Below the pieces are notes generated by a model, which was not told where the DNA came from, did not search any database, and saw nothing but the letters and a program-made list of their open reading frames with translations. A DNA stretch of 64,000 nucleotides from Dastarcus helophoroides (lineage: Eukaryota; Arthropoda; Insecta; Coleoptera; Bothrideridae): positions 34,032,126 to 34,096,125 of the forward strand of contig CM053327.1 in the NCBI GenBank assembly GCA_028583605.1, written 5' to 3'. The position numbers and the translations under genes are program-made. This document shows positions 51,355 to 62,397 of this stretch, one piece after another. The first letter of the stretch is position 1; the number at the start of each line of letters is the position of its first letter.

Positions 51355-53766
51355 GTAGGAATGTTTCGGAACAGGTTTATCAGCCAAATAAAATTTTAAA
51401 AAATCAAGAAATGTAATTCAAAAAACTTGCCAAAACATTTTTGTGGCCTCTGGATCACTGTTTACGCGCACTTTGGTAATCGATAAATGAATAAAGAGGT
51501 GGTAGCAAAGGAGATAAGGATGGGGACAGTTCTCTAATAGCCATCAAGAGACAAACTTCCACAAAACGAAAACGTTATCTATAGAAACCCCTTATAGGTG
51601 ACAACCCTTTCTTATTAGGACTGGTATTATCGACATCAAGGGCTGTACTCTCCCAGGTGAAAGCGGTACCTGGCACGTTCTCGTCAGGGAAAATGTCGAT
51701 CTTCCGAAAAATATAAATCGAGCTACCCTCCGCTCCACTCTGTATACATATCAACCTTATCCTTCAAATAGATTAACAAACAAAAGACGATTTGTTCACA
51801 TACGTAGAGACACAGATCTGTCTTGTGTAGGAATGTTTCGGAACAGGTTTATCAGTTAAAAAAAAATTAAAAAATCAAGAAATGTAATTCAAAAAACTTG
51901 CCAAAACATTTTTGTGGCATCAGGATCACTGTTTACGCGCACTTTGGTAATCGATAAATGAATAAAGAGGTGGTAACAAAAGAGATAGGGGTAGTGGCAG
52001 TTCTTTAATAGCCATCAAGAGACAAACTTCCACAAAACGAAAACGTTATCTATACAAACCCCTTATAGGTGACAACCCTTTCTTATTAGGACTGGTATTA
52101 TCGACATCAAGGGCTGTACTCTCCCACGTGAAAGCGGTACCTGTCACGTTTTCGTCAGGGAAAATGTCGATCTTCCGAAAAATATAAATCAAAGCTACCC
52201 TGCCGCTCCACTCTCTATACATATCAACCTTATCCTTCAAATAGATTAACAAACAAAAGACGATTTGTTCACATACCTAGAGACACAGATCTGTCTTGTG
52301 TAGAAATGTTTGGGAACAGGTTTATCAGTTGAAAAAATTTTGAAAATCAAGGAATGTAATTCAAAAAACTTGCCATGTTTTGGTCACGTTGTGGCATCAG
52401 GATTACTGTTTACGCGCACTTTGGTAATCGATAAATGAATAAAGAGGTGGTAGCAAGGGAGGTAAGGGTGGAGGCAGTTCTTTAATAGCCATCAAGAGAC
52501 AAACTTCCACAAAACGAAAACGTTATCTATGCAAACTTCCTTATAGGCGACAACCCTTTCTTATTAGGACTGGTATTACCGACATCAAGGGCTGTACTCT
52601 CTTACGTGAAAGCGGTACCTGTCACGTTTTCGTCAGAGAAAATGTCGATCTTCCGAAAAATGTAAATTAAGCTACCCGCCGCTAAACTCCCCATAACTAT
52701 CAACCGTACACCTCAACAGATTAACAAACAAAGGACGATTTGTTCACAAACCTAAAGACACAGATCTGTCTTGTATAGAAATGTTTGGGAACAGGTTTAT
52801 CAGTTGAAAAAATTTAAAAAATCAAGGAATGTAATTCAAAAAACTTGCCATGTTTTGGCCACGTTGTGGCATCAGGATCACTGTTTACGCGCACTTTGGT
52901 AATCGATAAATGAATAAAGAGGTGGTAGCAAAGGAGGTAAGGGTGGAGGCAGTTCTTTAATAGCCATCAAGAGACAAACTTCCACAAAACGAAAACGTTA
53001 TCTACGCAACCCCCTTATAGGTGGCAACCCCCTTATAGGTGACAACCCTTTCTTATTAGGACTGGTATTACCGTCATCAAGGGCTGTAGCCTCCCACGTG
53101 AAAGCTGTACATGTCACGTTTTCGTCAGAGAAAATGTCGATCTTCCGAAAAATGTAAATTAAGCTACCTGCCGCTAAACTCCCCATAACTATCAACCGTA
53201 CACCTCAATAGATTAACAAACAAAGGACGATTTGTTCACAAACCTAAAGACACAGATCTGTCTTGTATAGAAATGTTTGTGAACAGGTTTATCAGTTGAA
53301 AAAATTTAATAAATCAAGGAATGTAATTCAAAAAACTTGCCATGTTTTGGCCATGTTGTGACATCAGGATCACTGTTTACGCGCACTTTGGTAATCGATA
53401 AATGAATAAAGAGGTGGTAGCAAAGGAGGTAAGGGTGGAGGCAGTTCTTTAATAGCCACCAAGAGACAAACTTCCATAAAACGAAAGCGTTATCTATACA
53501 AACCTCTTATAGGTGACAACCCTTTCTTATTAGGACTGGGATTGCCGACACCAAGGGCTGTACTCTCCCGCATGAAAGCGGTACCTGTCACGTTTTCATC
53601 AGGGAAAATATCGACCTCCCGCAAGATATAAATCAAGCTACCCATCGCTCCACTCTTCATATATATCAACTGTATCCTTCACTAGATTAACAAACCAAGG
53701 ACGATTTGTTCTCAAACCTAGAGACACAGATCTATCTTCTGTAGAAATGTTTCAGAACAGGTTTAT
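51355..53766 (+). repeat. 475-bp satellite array, part C
   Basis: Five regular units marked at about 51605, 52076, 52556, 53046 and 53517 (471-490 bp). They are very similar to part A1, including the CCATGTTTTGGCCACGTTGT variant in the units at 39.3, 39.8, 52.4, 52.9 and 53.3 kb. The 53.0-kb unit has a 20-bp tandem duplication (CCCCCTTATAGGTG). Confidence 0.9.
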
Positions 53767-54278
53767 GACAATGTAAAATGTCATGAATTTATAAAAATTC
53801 ATCTAAATGATATTGTCCTTTGTATTAAACATAAATCAATAAAAATAATTAATATTGATTGCGATTTCAGGAAATAAAATGGTATGTGTACCTCCTAGGG
53901 AAAGCATTTTCGCAGATTTCGATGTTTGTTAACTTCGGCTAACGCCTCTGCCACAATTTACATTATCGGCTGGGAATGTTTTGCATTTATTGCTAGATAC
54001 ATCATACACTATTACAAAATATAATTTGCATTTCGATTTTTCTACAAATCAGTTTACAGAGAGCTCTTTATTTTAGCTGTATCAGCTAATCAGCTAAGCC
54101 TTTAGATTTTTGTGGAGTTAAAATTGCTCACACGCGAACTTATCGTGACTGAAAGTATGTTCTGCAGGAATTAACGGTATTTCGTTAGAGTTTGTTTGAA
54201 ACTTCTGAAACATGTACAGTGGCATTAAATATTTGATAAATGTCGCCCCCAGGGTTTTACATAATTAATACCAGTGGT
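53767..54278 (+). repeat. 512-bp block, second copy, ends the satellite
   Basis: Same sequence and length as 40227-40738. Here its right side (after CCAGTGGT) is unique sequence, so it marks the outer edge of the array. Together with the matching satellite variants this points to a larger duplication between the two parts of the array. Confidence 0.8.
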
Positions 54279-54472
54279 TGTTTATTAAAGTTTATATCAA
54301 CGATCATATATTTTATAAAGTACATTTCCTATAGAGCAATTGCAGTTGTACATTAAACATTTACCCTCAGTCGGGTTCAGTTTAAATACGACACGTATAA
54401 AACTGAATCCACATCAATAAAAATTTTGTGTTTTGGAATTTAACATACTTTTTACGCAAGGTCACTATTTTT

Positions 54473-54650
54473 TTGGTGGAACGGACTGGTCCTTGGTTAT
54501 CTTCAAAAGTTGAAATACAGAACTTGTCCCCTGAAACCAAGAAAGATTAGAAAACACAACAAAGGTTGCTCTAGAGCTCTAGAGCAACCTTTGTTGTGTT
54601 TTTTAATCTTTCTTGGTTTCATTGGACAAGTTCTGTATTTCAACTATTTT
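54473..54650. mobile_element. Foldback MITE with near-perfect 136-bp palindrome
   Basis: After GGTGGAACGGACTGGTCC and TTGGTTATCTTC, the stretch 54509-54644 is a palindrome centred at 54575/54576 (CTCTAGAG|CTCTAGAG) with arms of 68 bp and only a few mismatches (for example CTGAAACC against GGTTTCAT). It is the best-preserved member of the family, but its right outer arm is missing. Confidence 0.85.
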
Positions 54651-55363
54651 TTTGTGTAAAGTTTTAGATTTATTAAACATTTTTGGCGATTATCAACAAG
54701 ATTCTCCCCATGAGTCTATTAGGAAACATTTTTGGGAACATTTTTTTTCCTTTCAGAATTTTTAACTGCCTTTGACAAGTTTTATTTTTTCCCTAATCAA
54801 ATTATTTATACGATGCAGATATAAACAGTATAAGCTTAACATTTTTTCACAAAGAATCGACCAATAAAATGGCGAGCTTAAAAGCCCCAGAGTTTTTACT
54901 GCACTGGGGCGTAAATGTTAAACTTTTACACAAAATATATTTTCCGCTTTATGACTTTCAATATTTTATGCCTTTTTGAATCAACCATGCAATTTTAACC
55001 TTTTCAGGCTTTTATAAAATAATCATAAAATGTATTTCTCTTATGGAATACAATACAAGTTGAAATCAATAATGGTTTAATTAATTTACTGTGTAAATAG
55101 GTATTTATTTATAAATATTTTGTAAATTATTAATTGAAACTAATATAACAAACTGTGTAATGTTGATTTATTTATTAGTAACGCGTATGGATTCCTTTAA
55201 ATGACATATATAGTTTATGTAATGTACTATATGTTGGAGGCACTTGTCGATGGCAGAATGGAATGACGAAAGCGCATTACAGGCTTCTCTAGTAGTTGAA
55301 TATTCTGAAGTAAGCCAACTACATACATAGACGCGAAATGCTCCAACTCATATTTTCACAATA
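54651..55363. other. Intergenic, nothing recognised
   Basis: AT-rich. One small hairpin GCCCCAG/CTGGGGC is at about 54883-54909. No coding. Confidence 0.5.
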
Positions 55364-55551
55364 TATTGGGTTGGAAAGAAAGTAATTTCGTTTTTTTTTC
55401 ACATAGACGGCGTTATTTAAATTTTTTTGAATGAATTCTGTGGAAGATGTTCTTTACGTTTTGACACTTGATATCTGACAGATCGAGGTTCATGTTGAAG
55501 CACGTGGTGAAAGATTTTATTTGTAGCTGATAGTTGAGGCTCAATTTTAAC

Positions 55552-56560
55552 ATGGACGAACATTTTCGGCATATTTTACTTTTTTATTTTCGTAAAGGAC
55601 GGAAAACTGCAGAGAAAAAGAAAAAGAAATATGTGAAGTTTATGGTGGTGATTGCATAACAGAACGCACTTGTCAAAATTGGTTTAAGACATTCCGTTCT
55701 GGAGATTTTTCACTCAAAGGTAACCAACGTTCTAGTCAACCTACTAAAGTTGATAATAATCAAATTAATGCCATTATTAAAGAGGATTCGTCATATAACT
55801 GTTCGAGAGATTTCGGTAAGGTTAAATGTATCACACACGACCATTGAGAATCACTTGAAAGGTCTTGGACTCGTTCAAAAGCTCGATATTTGGGTTCCGC
55901 ATAAATTGAAATATATTCATTTGACACAACGAATCAATAGTTCAGATACGCATCTTAGGCGTAATGAAAATGATCCTCTTCTGAAAAGAATCATCACTGG
56001 TGATGAAAATTGGGTCACCTACAGTAACATCATTCGAAGACGATTAGGGTCCAAGCACGATGAACCAGCACCAACCACATCAAAAGCTGAATTGCATCAA
56101 AAGAAGATTATGTTATCGATTGGTGGTGAGATTATAAAGGTGTTGTATGTTTTGAGCTGCTTCCAAGGAACCAGACAATCAATTCAGATGTGTACTGCCA
56201 ATAGCTAATGAAACTGGATCAAGCAATCAAAGAAAAACGGCCAAAATTGGCAAATCGGAAAGGAATTGTGTTCCACCATCACACATCTTTGATAACTCGT
56301 GGAAAATTATTGGAGTTTGGTTGGGAAGTGATGTTGCATCCCCTATACAACCCTAACCTAGCATCATCTGACCACCATTTATTTCGCAGTTTGCAGAATT
56401 CTATGAATGGTAAAAATTTCCCAAATGATGGTGACCTTACATCGCACTTGGTTCAGTTTTTTCTGAGAAGAATCTGAAATTCTATGAGCGCGGAATCATG
56501 AAGCTACAAGAAAGATGGCAAAAGATCATTGAACCAAATGAAAAATATATAATTGATTAA
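55552..56560 (+). pseudogene. mariner transposase, broken
   Basis: Starts ATGGACGAACATTTTCG; VPHKL (family WVPHEL) near 55890; first catalytic Asp in TGDENWV near 56005; third Asp in SSDHHLF near 56370. At about 56274 the codons run F-H-H directly into H-T-S where the family has HDNARPHTS: about five codons containing the second catalytic Asp are deleted. A stop near 55655, another at 56206-56208 and frameshifts also break it. It ends with TAA at 56558-56560. It cannot encode an active D,D34D enzyme. Confidence 0.85.
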
Positions 56561-56597
56561 AGTCTATTCTTTTTATTACAAAAATGTGTTTTTTTCA

Positions 56598-58446
56598 TAC
56601 TTTGATATCCAATTTTCTCGCTGACAGATCTCTTCAGGTCGTCGTCGATGGCATCTCATCCGAGACATTTGCAATTAACGTGGGGGTGCCTTAGGGGTCT
56701 GTTCTGTCTCTTACTCTATTTCTGTTACACATAGCTTCAATTTCCAACCCTATATACGGCTACGAAGATGATAGTAACCTTGTGTCATCTTTATACCATT
56801 ATTGATTGCTGTTTCAGATCGACTAAGAGAACAGCAGATACAGACGATTAATCGGGATCTCGAGATTATTCTGGAATGGGATAAGATCAATTTGGTTGAC
56901 TTCAACCCTTCAAAAACTCAGGCCGCGGTTTTCTCTAAGAAAACATCAAGGGATAATGCAACAAACATACTAATGGACGATAAAATCCTTCCGATGGGAT
57001 CTAATCTATCTATCTTAGAAGTGAATGCGAGCACTAACTTCTCATGGGACGAACACGTGCGCGCCATTGCCAAATCCGCCTCTCAGATGCTCGACTTCCT
57101 TTTTAGAACTAAAAAGTACTTCACATGTCATCAGCTATTAACACTATACAAAGCTCAAGTTAGGGCAACACTAGTCAATAGTGTTCTCATGTTTGGAGTT
57201 CAGCCCCAAACACACTTTAGCTCTCTTGGATTCAATTCAAAGAAGAGCGATTAGTCTAATTGATGAGAGTCTGACCGATTCTCTCGAAACACGAGAGCAC
57301 AGGCGTATGATTGGTGACTTGTCTCTTTTCTACAAGTACTATCATGGAAGATGCTCGCAGGAACTAACAGGATTGATCCTCTAAGGGCAAGATTCTTGAG
57401 ACGTACTAGACAGTCGGAAATAGCAAATTCCTTTGCGGTCCAGCTTGACACAGTAAGGATATGTGTCTACGGAGATTTCCAAGTTATGGAACTTGTTACC
57501 GAAAGGAAAGTTTTCCCAAAAATGCTCAACGTTTTGGCTCAAAATTATTTCAATCAGGATTCTTCAAGATAACATTTGGGAATTTTAGAGATTTCATGGG
57601 AATACAGTTGGCAGATGCGTAACTGACTTTGTAACATAGCATTCTTTGCTTATGATTCTTCAACCTTTAGGAAGAGAATGTCTCGAGGCGAAACAATTGA
57701 AATAGTAATGGACCACCAAATACTTAAAGCAGTACCTCCAAATTATTTTGATCAGAATCCTCGCTGAGAACATCTGCGACTTTTAGAGAAGGTTTCTTAG
57801 AAGGGAATGCGAGCACTAACTTCTCTTGGGACGATCACGTGCACGCCATTGCCAAATCCGCCTCTCAGAAGCTAGGCTTTCTTCTTAGAGCTACAAAGTA
57901 CTTCACATTTTATCAGCTATTAACACTAAACAAAGCTCAAGTTAGGCCAACACTAGCCAACACTGTTCTCATGTTTGGAGTTTAGCCCCAAAACACACTT
58001 TAGCTCTCTTGGATTTAATTTAAAGAAGAACGAGTCGCCTAATTGATGCCGAGAGTCTGACCGATTCTCTGGAAACACTAGAGCACAGGCGTATGGTTGG
58101 TGACTTGTCTCTTTTCTATAAGTACTATCATAAAAGATACTCGCAGGAACTAATAGGATTGATCCCCCCAAGGGCAAGATTCCTGAGGCGTACTAGACAG
58201 TCGGAGATAGCAAATTCCTGTGCGGTCCAGCTTGACACAAGGAGGACTTCTATCTACGGAGACTCTTCTATAGAATTTCCAAATTATGGAACTTGTTACC
58301 GAAAGGAATTTTCCCCAAAAATTACAACCTATCCTTGTTTAAGAAGGCGGTTCATCGCCATCTATCCTTGTTTCCGCATCCTATTCGCAGTGCTTTGAAA
58401 ACATAATGGGGTTACTCTTTGCGAGTAAATTAAAGTTAAAAAAAAA
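56598..58446 (+). pseudogene. LINE copy C nested in mariner
   Basis: 5'-truncated at the TTTGATATCCAATTTTCTCG position (after the palm region). Box YADD is changed to YEDD near 56760-56775. It continues with DRLREQQIQTINRDLEIILE, KTQAAVFSKKTSRDNATNIL and HVRAIAKSASQ. Two C-terminal pieces occur in tandem (57040-57570 and 57810-58430), separated by 240 bp of other sequence that itself holds a diverged pair (AAATTATTT, ATCAG, TTTTAGAGA). The 3' end is GCGAGTAAATTAAAGTTAAA. Confidence 0.85.
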
Positions 58447-58484
58447 TATCACAAAACAGAAATTATTTTCTTGTCAACCCAATA

Positions 58485-59240
58485 TAACGAATAAGTTTTC
58501 GGTGGTAAATAAAAGCTGTGGATGTTGTTACCCAATCGGTAAAGCCTAGCAGTAGTAAAATTTTGAAAATTTTCAAAATAATATTAGATTGATGAAAACG
58601 TATTTATTCAAATAAATCATATTAACTGATTTGTTTTATACTAAAATTATCGAAAAAAAGAAATTTAAAAAAGCTATAAAGAAAGGTCGAAATTTTTGGA
58701 AAAATTCAACCCTTTAAAAAGCTACATTTTCAGGAAATCATAATGCTTCCCAATGTACATTGCGCCCCCTTTATGATTTCTGTGGGTCCCTCTGGGGTCC
58801 TGGATGGGAACTCGTGGTATAAATAAAATAAATTCATTATTTCAAAGCTTGTAATCAATCTGATTAGGAAGAGACAAATTTTATATGAAAAAGAAATGCC
58901 ATTATAATTAAATCCGCTCTTCGATCGATAACGCTTATGTCGAAAGAGTTCTAATTCTTTGCAGGATTTTCCGTTTTCAATTTCAATTCCTATTATCGCA
59001 AAAACCAAGCGCAAATTCGAATAAAACCGATATTTCATTGGTTTTTTTTAATTGGTTTAATGCAGTGATGGAAATTCTTACCCATTTGAGGCTTTCCTAC
59101 ATAATTAATTGGAAATTGAATTTTTCCAATCTGCCAGGAAATTGAAGCTTTTCGCAGTGCAATTTCCCCATTTGCTTGTAGAGGAATTAAGTTGGAAATC
59201 ATCGATTATTTATTTTAATCGCATTTGACCCGAGAAGAGT
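58485..59240. other. Intergenic, nothing recognised
   Basis: AT-rich, with a weak minus frame (58730-59038) that shows no family features. Confidence 0.5.
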
Positions 59241-59588
59241 CTAAATTGGTTATATCATCTTGTTTTGCATTTTCTTCTTTTGCATTTACATGGCAAAATT
59301 ACATGAAGCAATTAGTATTTTTTTAAAGTTCAATCCACTCCCAAAGGACGACCCCATTATGCCTTCAAAACACTGCGAGTAGGATGCGGAAACAAGGATA
59401 GATGACGATGAACAGCCTTCTAAATTGGTCATATCATCTTGTTTTGCATTTTCTTTTTTGCATTTACATGGCAAAATAACATGAAGCAATTACTATTTTT
59501 TTTAAGTTTAATCCACTCGCAAAGGGTAACCCCATTATGACTTCAAAGCACTGCGAGTAGGATGCGGAAACAAGGATAAATGACGATG
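59241..59588 (-). repeat. 179-bp tandem duplication of a LINE 3' end with its flank
   Basis: CTAAATTGGT...ATATCATCTTG begins at 59241 and again at 59420. Each copy includes non-LINE flank (TTGCATTTACATGGCAAAAT, ACATGAAGCAATTA) joined to the reversed LINE 3' end (AATCCACTC, GCACTGCGAGTAGGATGC). The second copy continues into the full LINE copy D, the first does not. Confidence 0.8.
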
Positions 59589-60667
59589 AATTGTAATTTT
59601 GGGGGAAAATGCCTTTTGGTAACGAGTTCCACAGCTTGGAAGTTCTATATAAAAAAGAGTCTCCGTAGACAGAAGTCCTCACTGTGTCAAGCTGAATTGC
59701 ACAGGAATTTACTGTCTCCGACTGTCTTGTATGCCTCAAGAATCTTGCCCTTGGGGGGATCAATCCTATTAGTTCCTGCGAGCATCTTCCATTATAGAGT
59801 ACTTGCAGAAAAGAGACAAGTCACCAACCATACGCCTGTGCTCTAGTGTTTCGAGCGAATCGGTCAAACTCTCGTCATCAATTAGGCGAATCGTTCTTCT
59901 TTGAATTGAATCCAAGAGAGCTAAAGTGTGTTTTGGGAATGAATTCCAAACATGAGAACAGTATTCTAGTGTTGGCCTAACTTGAGCGTTGTATAGTGTG
60001 ATGAACTGACGAGATGTGAAGTACTTTTTAACTCCAAAAAAAAACCTAGCTTCTGAGAGGCGAATTTGGCAATGGCACGCACATGATGGTCCCAAGAGAA
60101 ATTATTGCTCGTATTCACTCCTAGGATAGATTAGATCCTACGGGAAGGATTTTACCTTCCATTAGTATGTTTGTTGCATTATCCCTTGATATTTTCTTAG
60201 AGAAAACTACGGCCTGAGTTTTTAAAGCGTTGAAGTGGACCAAATTTTTCTTACCCCATTTCAGAATGATTTCGAGATCCCGATTAATCGTCTGTATCTG
60301 CTGTTCCCTTAGTTGATCTGAAGCAGCGATAAATAATGGTTTGTCGGAGAAAAAAGATGACACAAGGCTACTATTATCTGTATATAGGATTGGAAGTTGA
60401 AGCTAAGAGATCGTTTATGTGTAACAGAAATAGAGTAGGAGACAGAACAGACCCCTAAGGCACCCCCACGTTAATTGCAAATGTCTCGGATGAGATGATG
60501 CCATCGACGACGACCTGAAGAGATCTGTCAGCGAGAAAATTGGATATCAAATGACAGAGTCCAGGAGGAAGACCATAAGATGTTCATTTGACGAGAAGAG
60601 ATCGGTGCCAGACTCTGTCGAAGACCATTGCAATATCCAATGCAACAATCCTAGCCTCACCATGTTT
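59495..60667 (-). pseudogene. LINE copy D, minus strand
   Basis: Minus-strand reading: HGEARIVALDI near 60650, LISNFLADRSLQVVVDG near 60520, QQIQTINRDLEIILKWGKKN near 60270, then HCQIRLSEARFFFGVKKYFT near 60040, TLALLDSIQRRTIRLID near 59930, LETLEHRRMVGDLSLF near 59840 and PPRARFLRHTRQSE near 59745. Several frameshifts and short deletions (for example after LPVGSNLS). The 5' end is truncated at about 60667. It has the best-preserved C-terminal part of the family here. Confidence 0.87.
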
Positions 60668-61035
60668 TTTGACTTGTAACTAAATGCTCCTTATTCCTGC
60701 GAAAAATGTAATCAATCGCTTTTACAAGAACCAACTTTTTTATAAGAAAACCATAAGCTCTGAAAATTTAAAACAGACACATGTCAAACGCCGACTGAAT
60801 CTATTTTCAATCGCAGACAAGAAAGCAAGTTAATAAGAATGTGTTCATAAAAAGAAATCGATTGCAAAATCTCACTAATTTGAAACCAAATATGTTATTC
60901 CTCTAAAAGAATTATTAGATTCTGATTACTTTGTTCCAAATCCAAATATTGCATTTCACTAATAAGTGTCAATAAAAGTATGAGTTTTGCTTTTCTTTTT
61001 GACTGTTAACATTTTTTTTTATATTGGACCATATA
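60668..61035. other. Intergenic, nothing recognised
   Basis: AT-rich sequence between the LINE and the LTR retrotransposon. No features seen. Confidence 0.5.
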
Positions 61036-61278
61036 TGTTAGCGGAATCCCCTTAAACACCCTATATAGTTGCCAAGTGGTGGCAACTTGGCTACGTCAGG
61101 ACGGGCGAGCTCAGGAAACGCATCAGGAATGTATCGCGCAGCAGTACCGACCATACGCCGGAACCGAAGAGCCGCCGCTATAAATCGTTTAAACCTTATA
61201 AAAGATAAATAGAGTCCTATTCTTGAATATCTACTTTTATTGGGGAAAATACCCCCTATTTAACCCATAAAGTTTACA
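61036..61278 (+). mobile_element. 5' LTR of a Ty3/gypsy element (243 bp)
   Basis: Begins TGTTAGCGGAATCCCC after ATATA and ends AAGTTTACA. A TATA-like TTATAAAAGATAAATAG lies near 61197. It is followed by TCAGAAGTGGGATG, the form of primer-binding region common after the LTR of insect gypsy elements. The 3' LTR is outside the window, so the ends rest on TG/CA, the flank and the position of gag. Confidence 0.6.
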
Positions 61279-61353
61279 TCAGAAGTGGGATGTGCTCGAT
61301 GCCCCGTGTTAAATGACAATAAAACAATTAAATAGTTTATAGTGCCCTTTAAA

Positions 61354-62397
61354 ATGGAGAAAGACAATCGTCCTAATTGCGACAGTGAAGTGTCGGATGA
61401 GGGTGAGCAAAATATGGATTCGCCAAATCCAAAACGTCCTAAGGTACAGTGGCAAGAGACCTTAATTAATTTAATCGCTACGCAACAACAACAACTCGCT
61501 GAATTAACAAGGCAATCCAAGATGGCTACGCCAACACCCAGTTTGGCAGGAACAGATGGCTCCACTGCGCAGACTCCTGCAATCGCCCCTGCGACCACGT
61601 CCTTTAAGCTGACTAGCTTTGATCCAGACCAGAGCGCATACTCTATCGAGGAATGGCTAGATGACGTCACAAAGCTTAAAAATGAACTAAACGTAAGCGA
61701 TAATTTAATGATCGCTAAAGCTAGTGAAGCACTAAAGAATCGTGCCTATCGCTATTGCTGTGACTGGAGGCCACTTTCCAGAACCTGGGAAAATTTTTGT
61801 GCCGATCTGAGCATCGCCTTTCCCGACCAGGAGACACCAGGCGCTCGCGCATTTAAAGCCGCCACACTACAAAGCAGGGATTGCCAATCATTGAGTGACT
61901 ACGGTAATCAAAAGTTACGTAACATCAAAAGATTTTGTGATAATCTACCGTGGTCTACAGTTTTAAGTATGGTCGAGTATGGTTTGAATAACAGTGAAAC
62001 ACGGTCCGCGATGCATATTCAAAAACCTACAAGCGAACGTGAGCTATTGAAACTCTTCGGTGAATTTGATGCACGCTGTTCCGAAACATTAAAACCATCA
62101 AAACACTCCGAAGTAGCAGGAACTTCAGGTACATACAGATGGAGGCCCGAACGCACGGACATAAAATATAAAAGAACGAGGACCACATGTTTCAAATGTG
62201 GTCGTCAAGGTCACCGTCAAGATGTTTGTCGTCAGTCGAGGAGAGAAACATCGCCCAAGCCAAAGTTCAGTGATAACGATAAAACTGAGCAAGTTAACAT
62301 ACCTTCCTGCAATCACTGCAAGAAACTAGGACACAGCGAAACTACTTGTTGGTATAAACACGGTAAGCCCAAGAAGGCATTCGTGTTAAGAAAATGA
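61354..62397 (+). CDS. Ty3/gypsy Gag
   Basis: From ATG 61354 to TGA 62395-62397, 347 residues. Gag forms the particle and binds the RNA. The N part is acidic with a Gln-rich helix (LIATQQQQLAEL). The middle matches the capsid-like region of gypsy Gag (YSIEEWLDDVTKLKNELNVS, AFKAATLQSRDCQSLSDYG). Two zinc knuckles follow: CFKCGRQGHRQDVC (residues 279-292) and CNHCKKLGHSETTC (319-332). The frame is intact. The Pol frame continues in the same frame directly after the TGA. Confidence 0.9.
   Translation: MEKDNRPNCDSEVSDEGEQNMDSPNPKRPKVQWQETLINLIATQQQQLAELTRQSKMATPTPSLAGTDGSTAQTPAIAPATTSFKLTSFDPDQSAYSIEEWLDDVTKLKNELNVSDNLMIAKASEALKNRAYRYCCDWRPLSRTWENFCADLSIAFPDQETPGARAFKAATLQSRDCQSLSDYGNQKLRNIKRFCDNLPWSTVLSMVEYGLNNSETRSAMHIQKPTSERELLKLFGEFDARCSETLKPSKHSEVAGTSGTYRWRPERTDIKYKRTRTTCFKCGRQGHRQDVCRQSRRETSPKPKFSDNDKTEQVNIPSCNHCKKLGHSETTCWYKHGKPKKAFVLRK

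Larger units (their letters stand above)
55366..58482 (+). mobile_element. mariner element split by a LINE
   Basis: Left end TTGGGTTGGAAAGAAAGTAA at 55366, next to TA. The right end TTATTTTCTTGTCAACCCAA finishes at 58482, next to TA. The two ends are inverted repeats with a few changes. Removing the LINE (about 56598-58446) leaves about 1.27 kb, the normal mariner length. Only the nested order explains the distant right end. Confidence 0.85.

Noticed and set aside
38620..53766. Regular repeats that might suggest a CRISPR array
   Set aside because: Units are ~475 bp, similar over their whole length, without short repeats and unique spacers, and the genome is eukaryotic.
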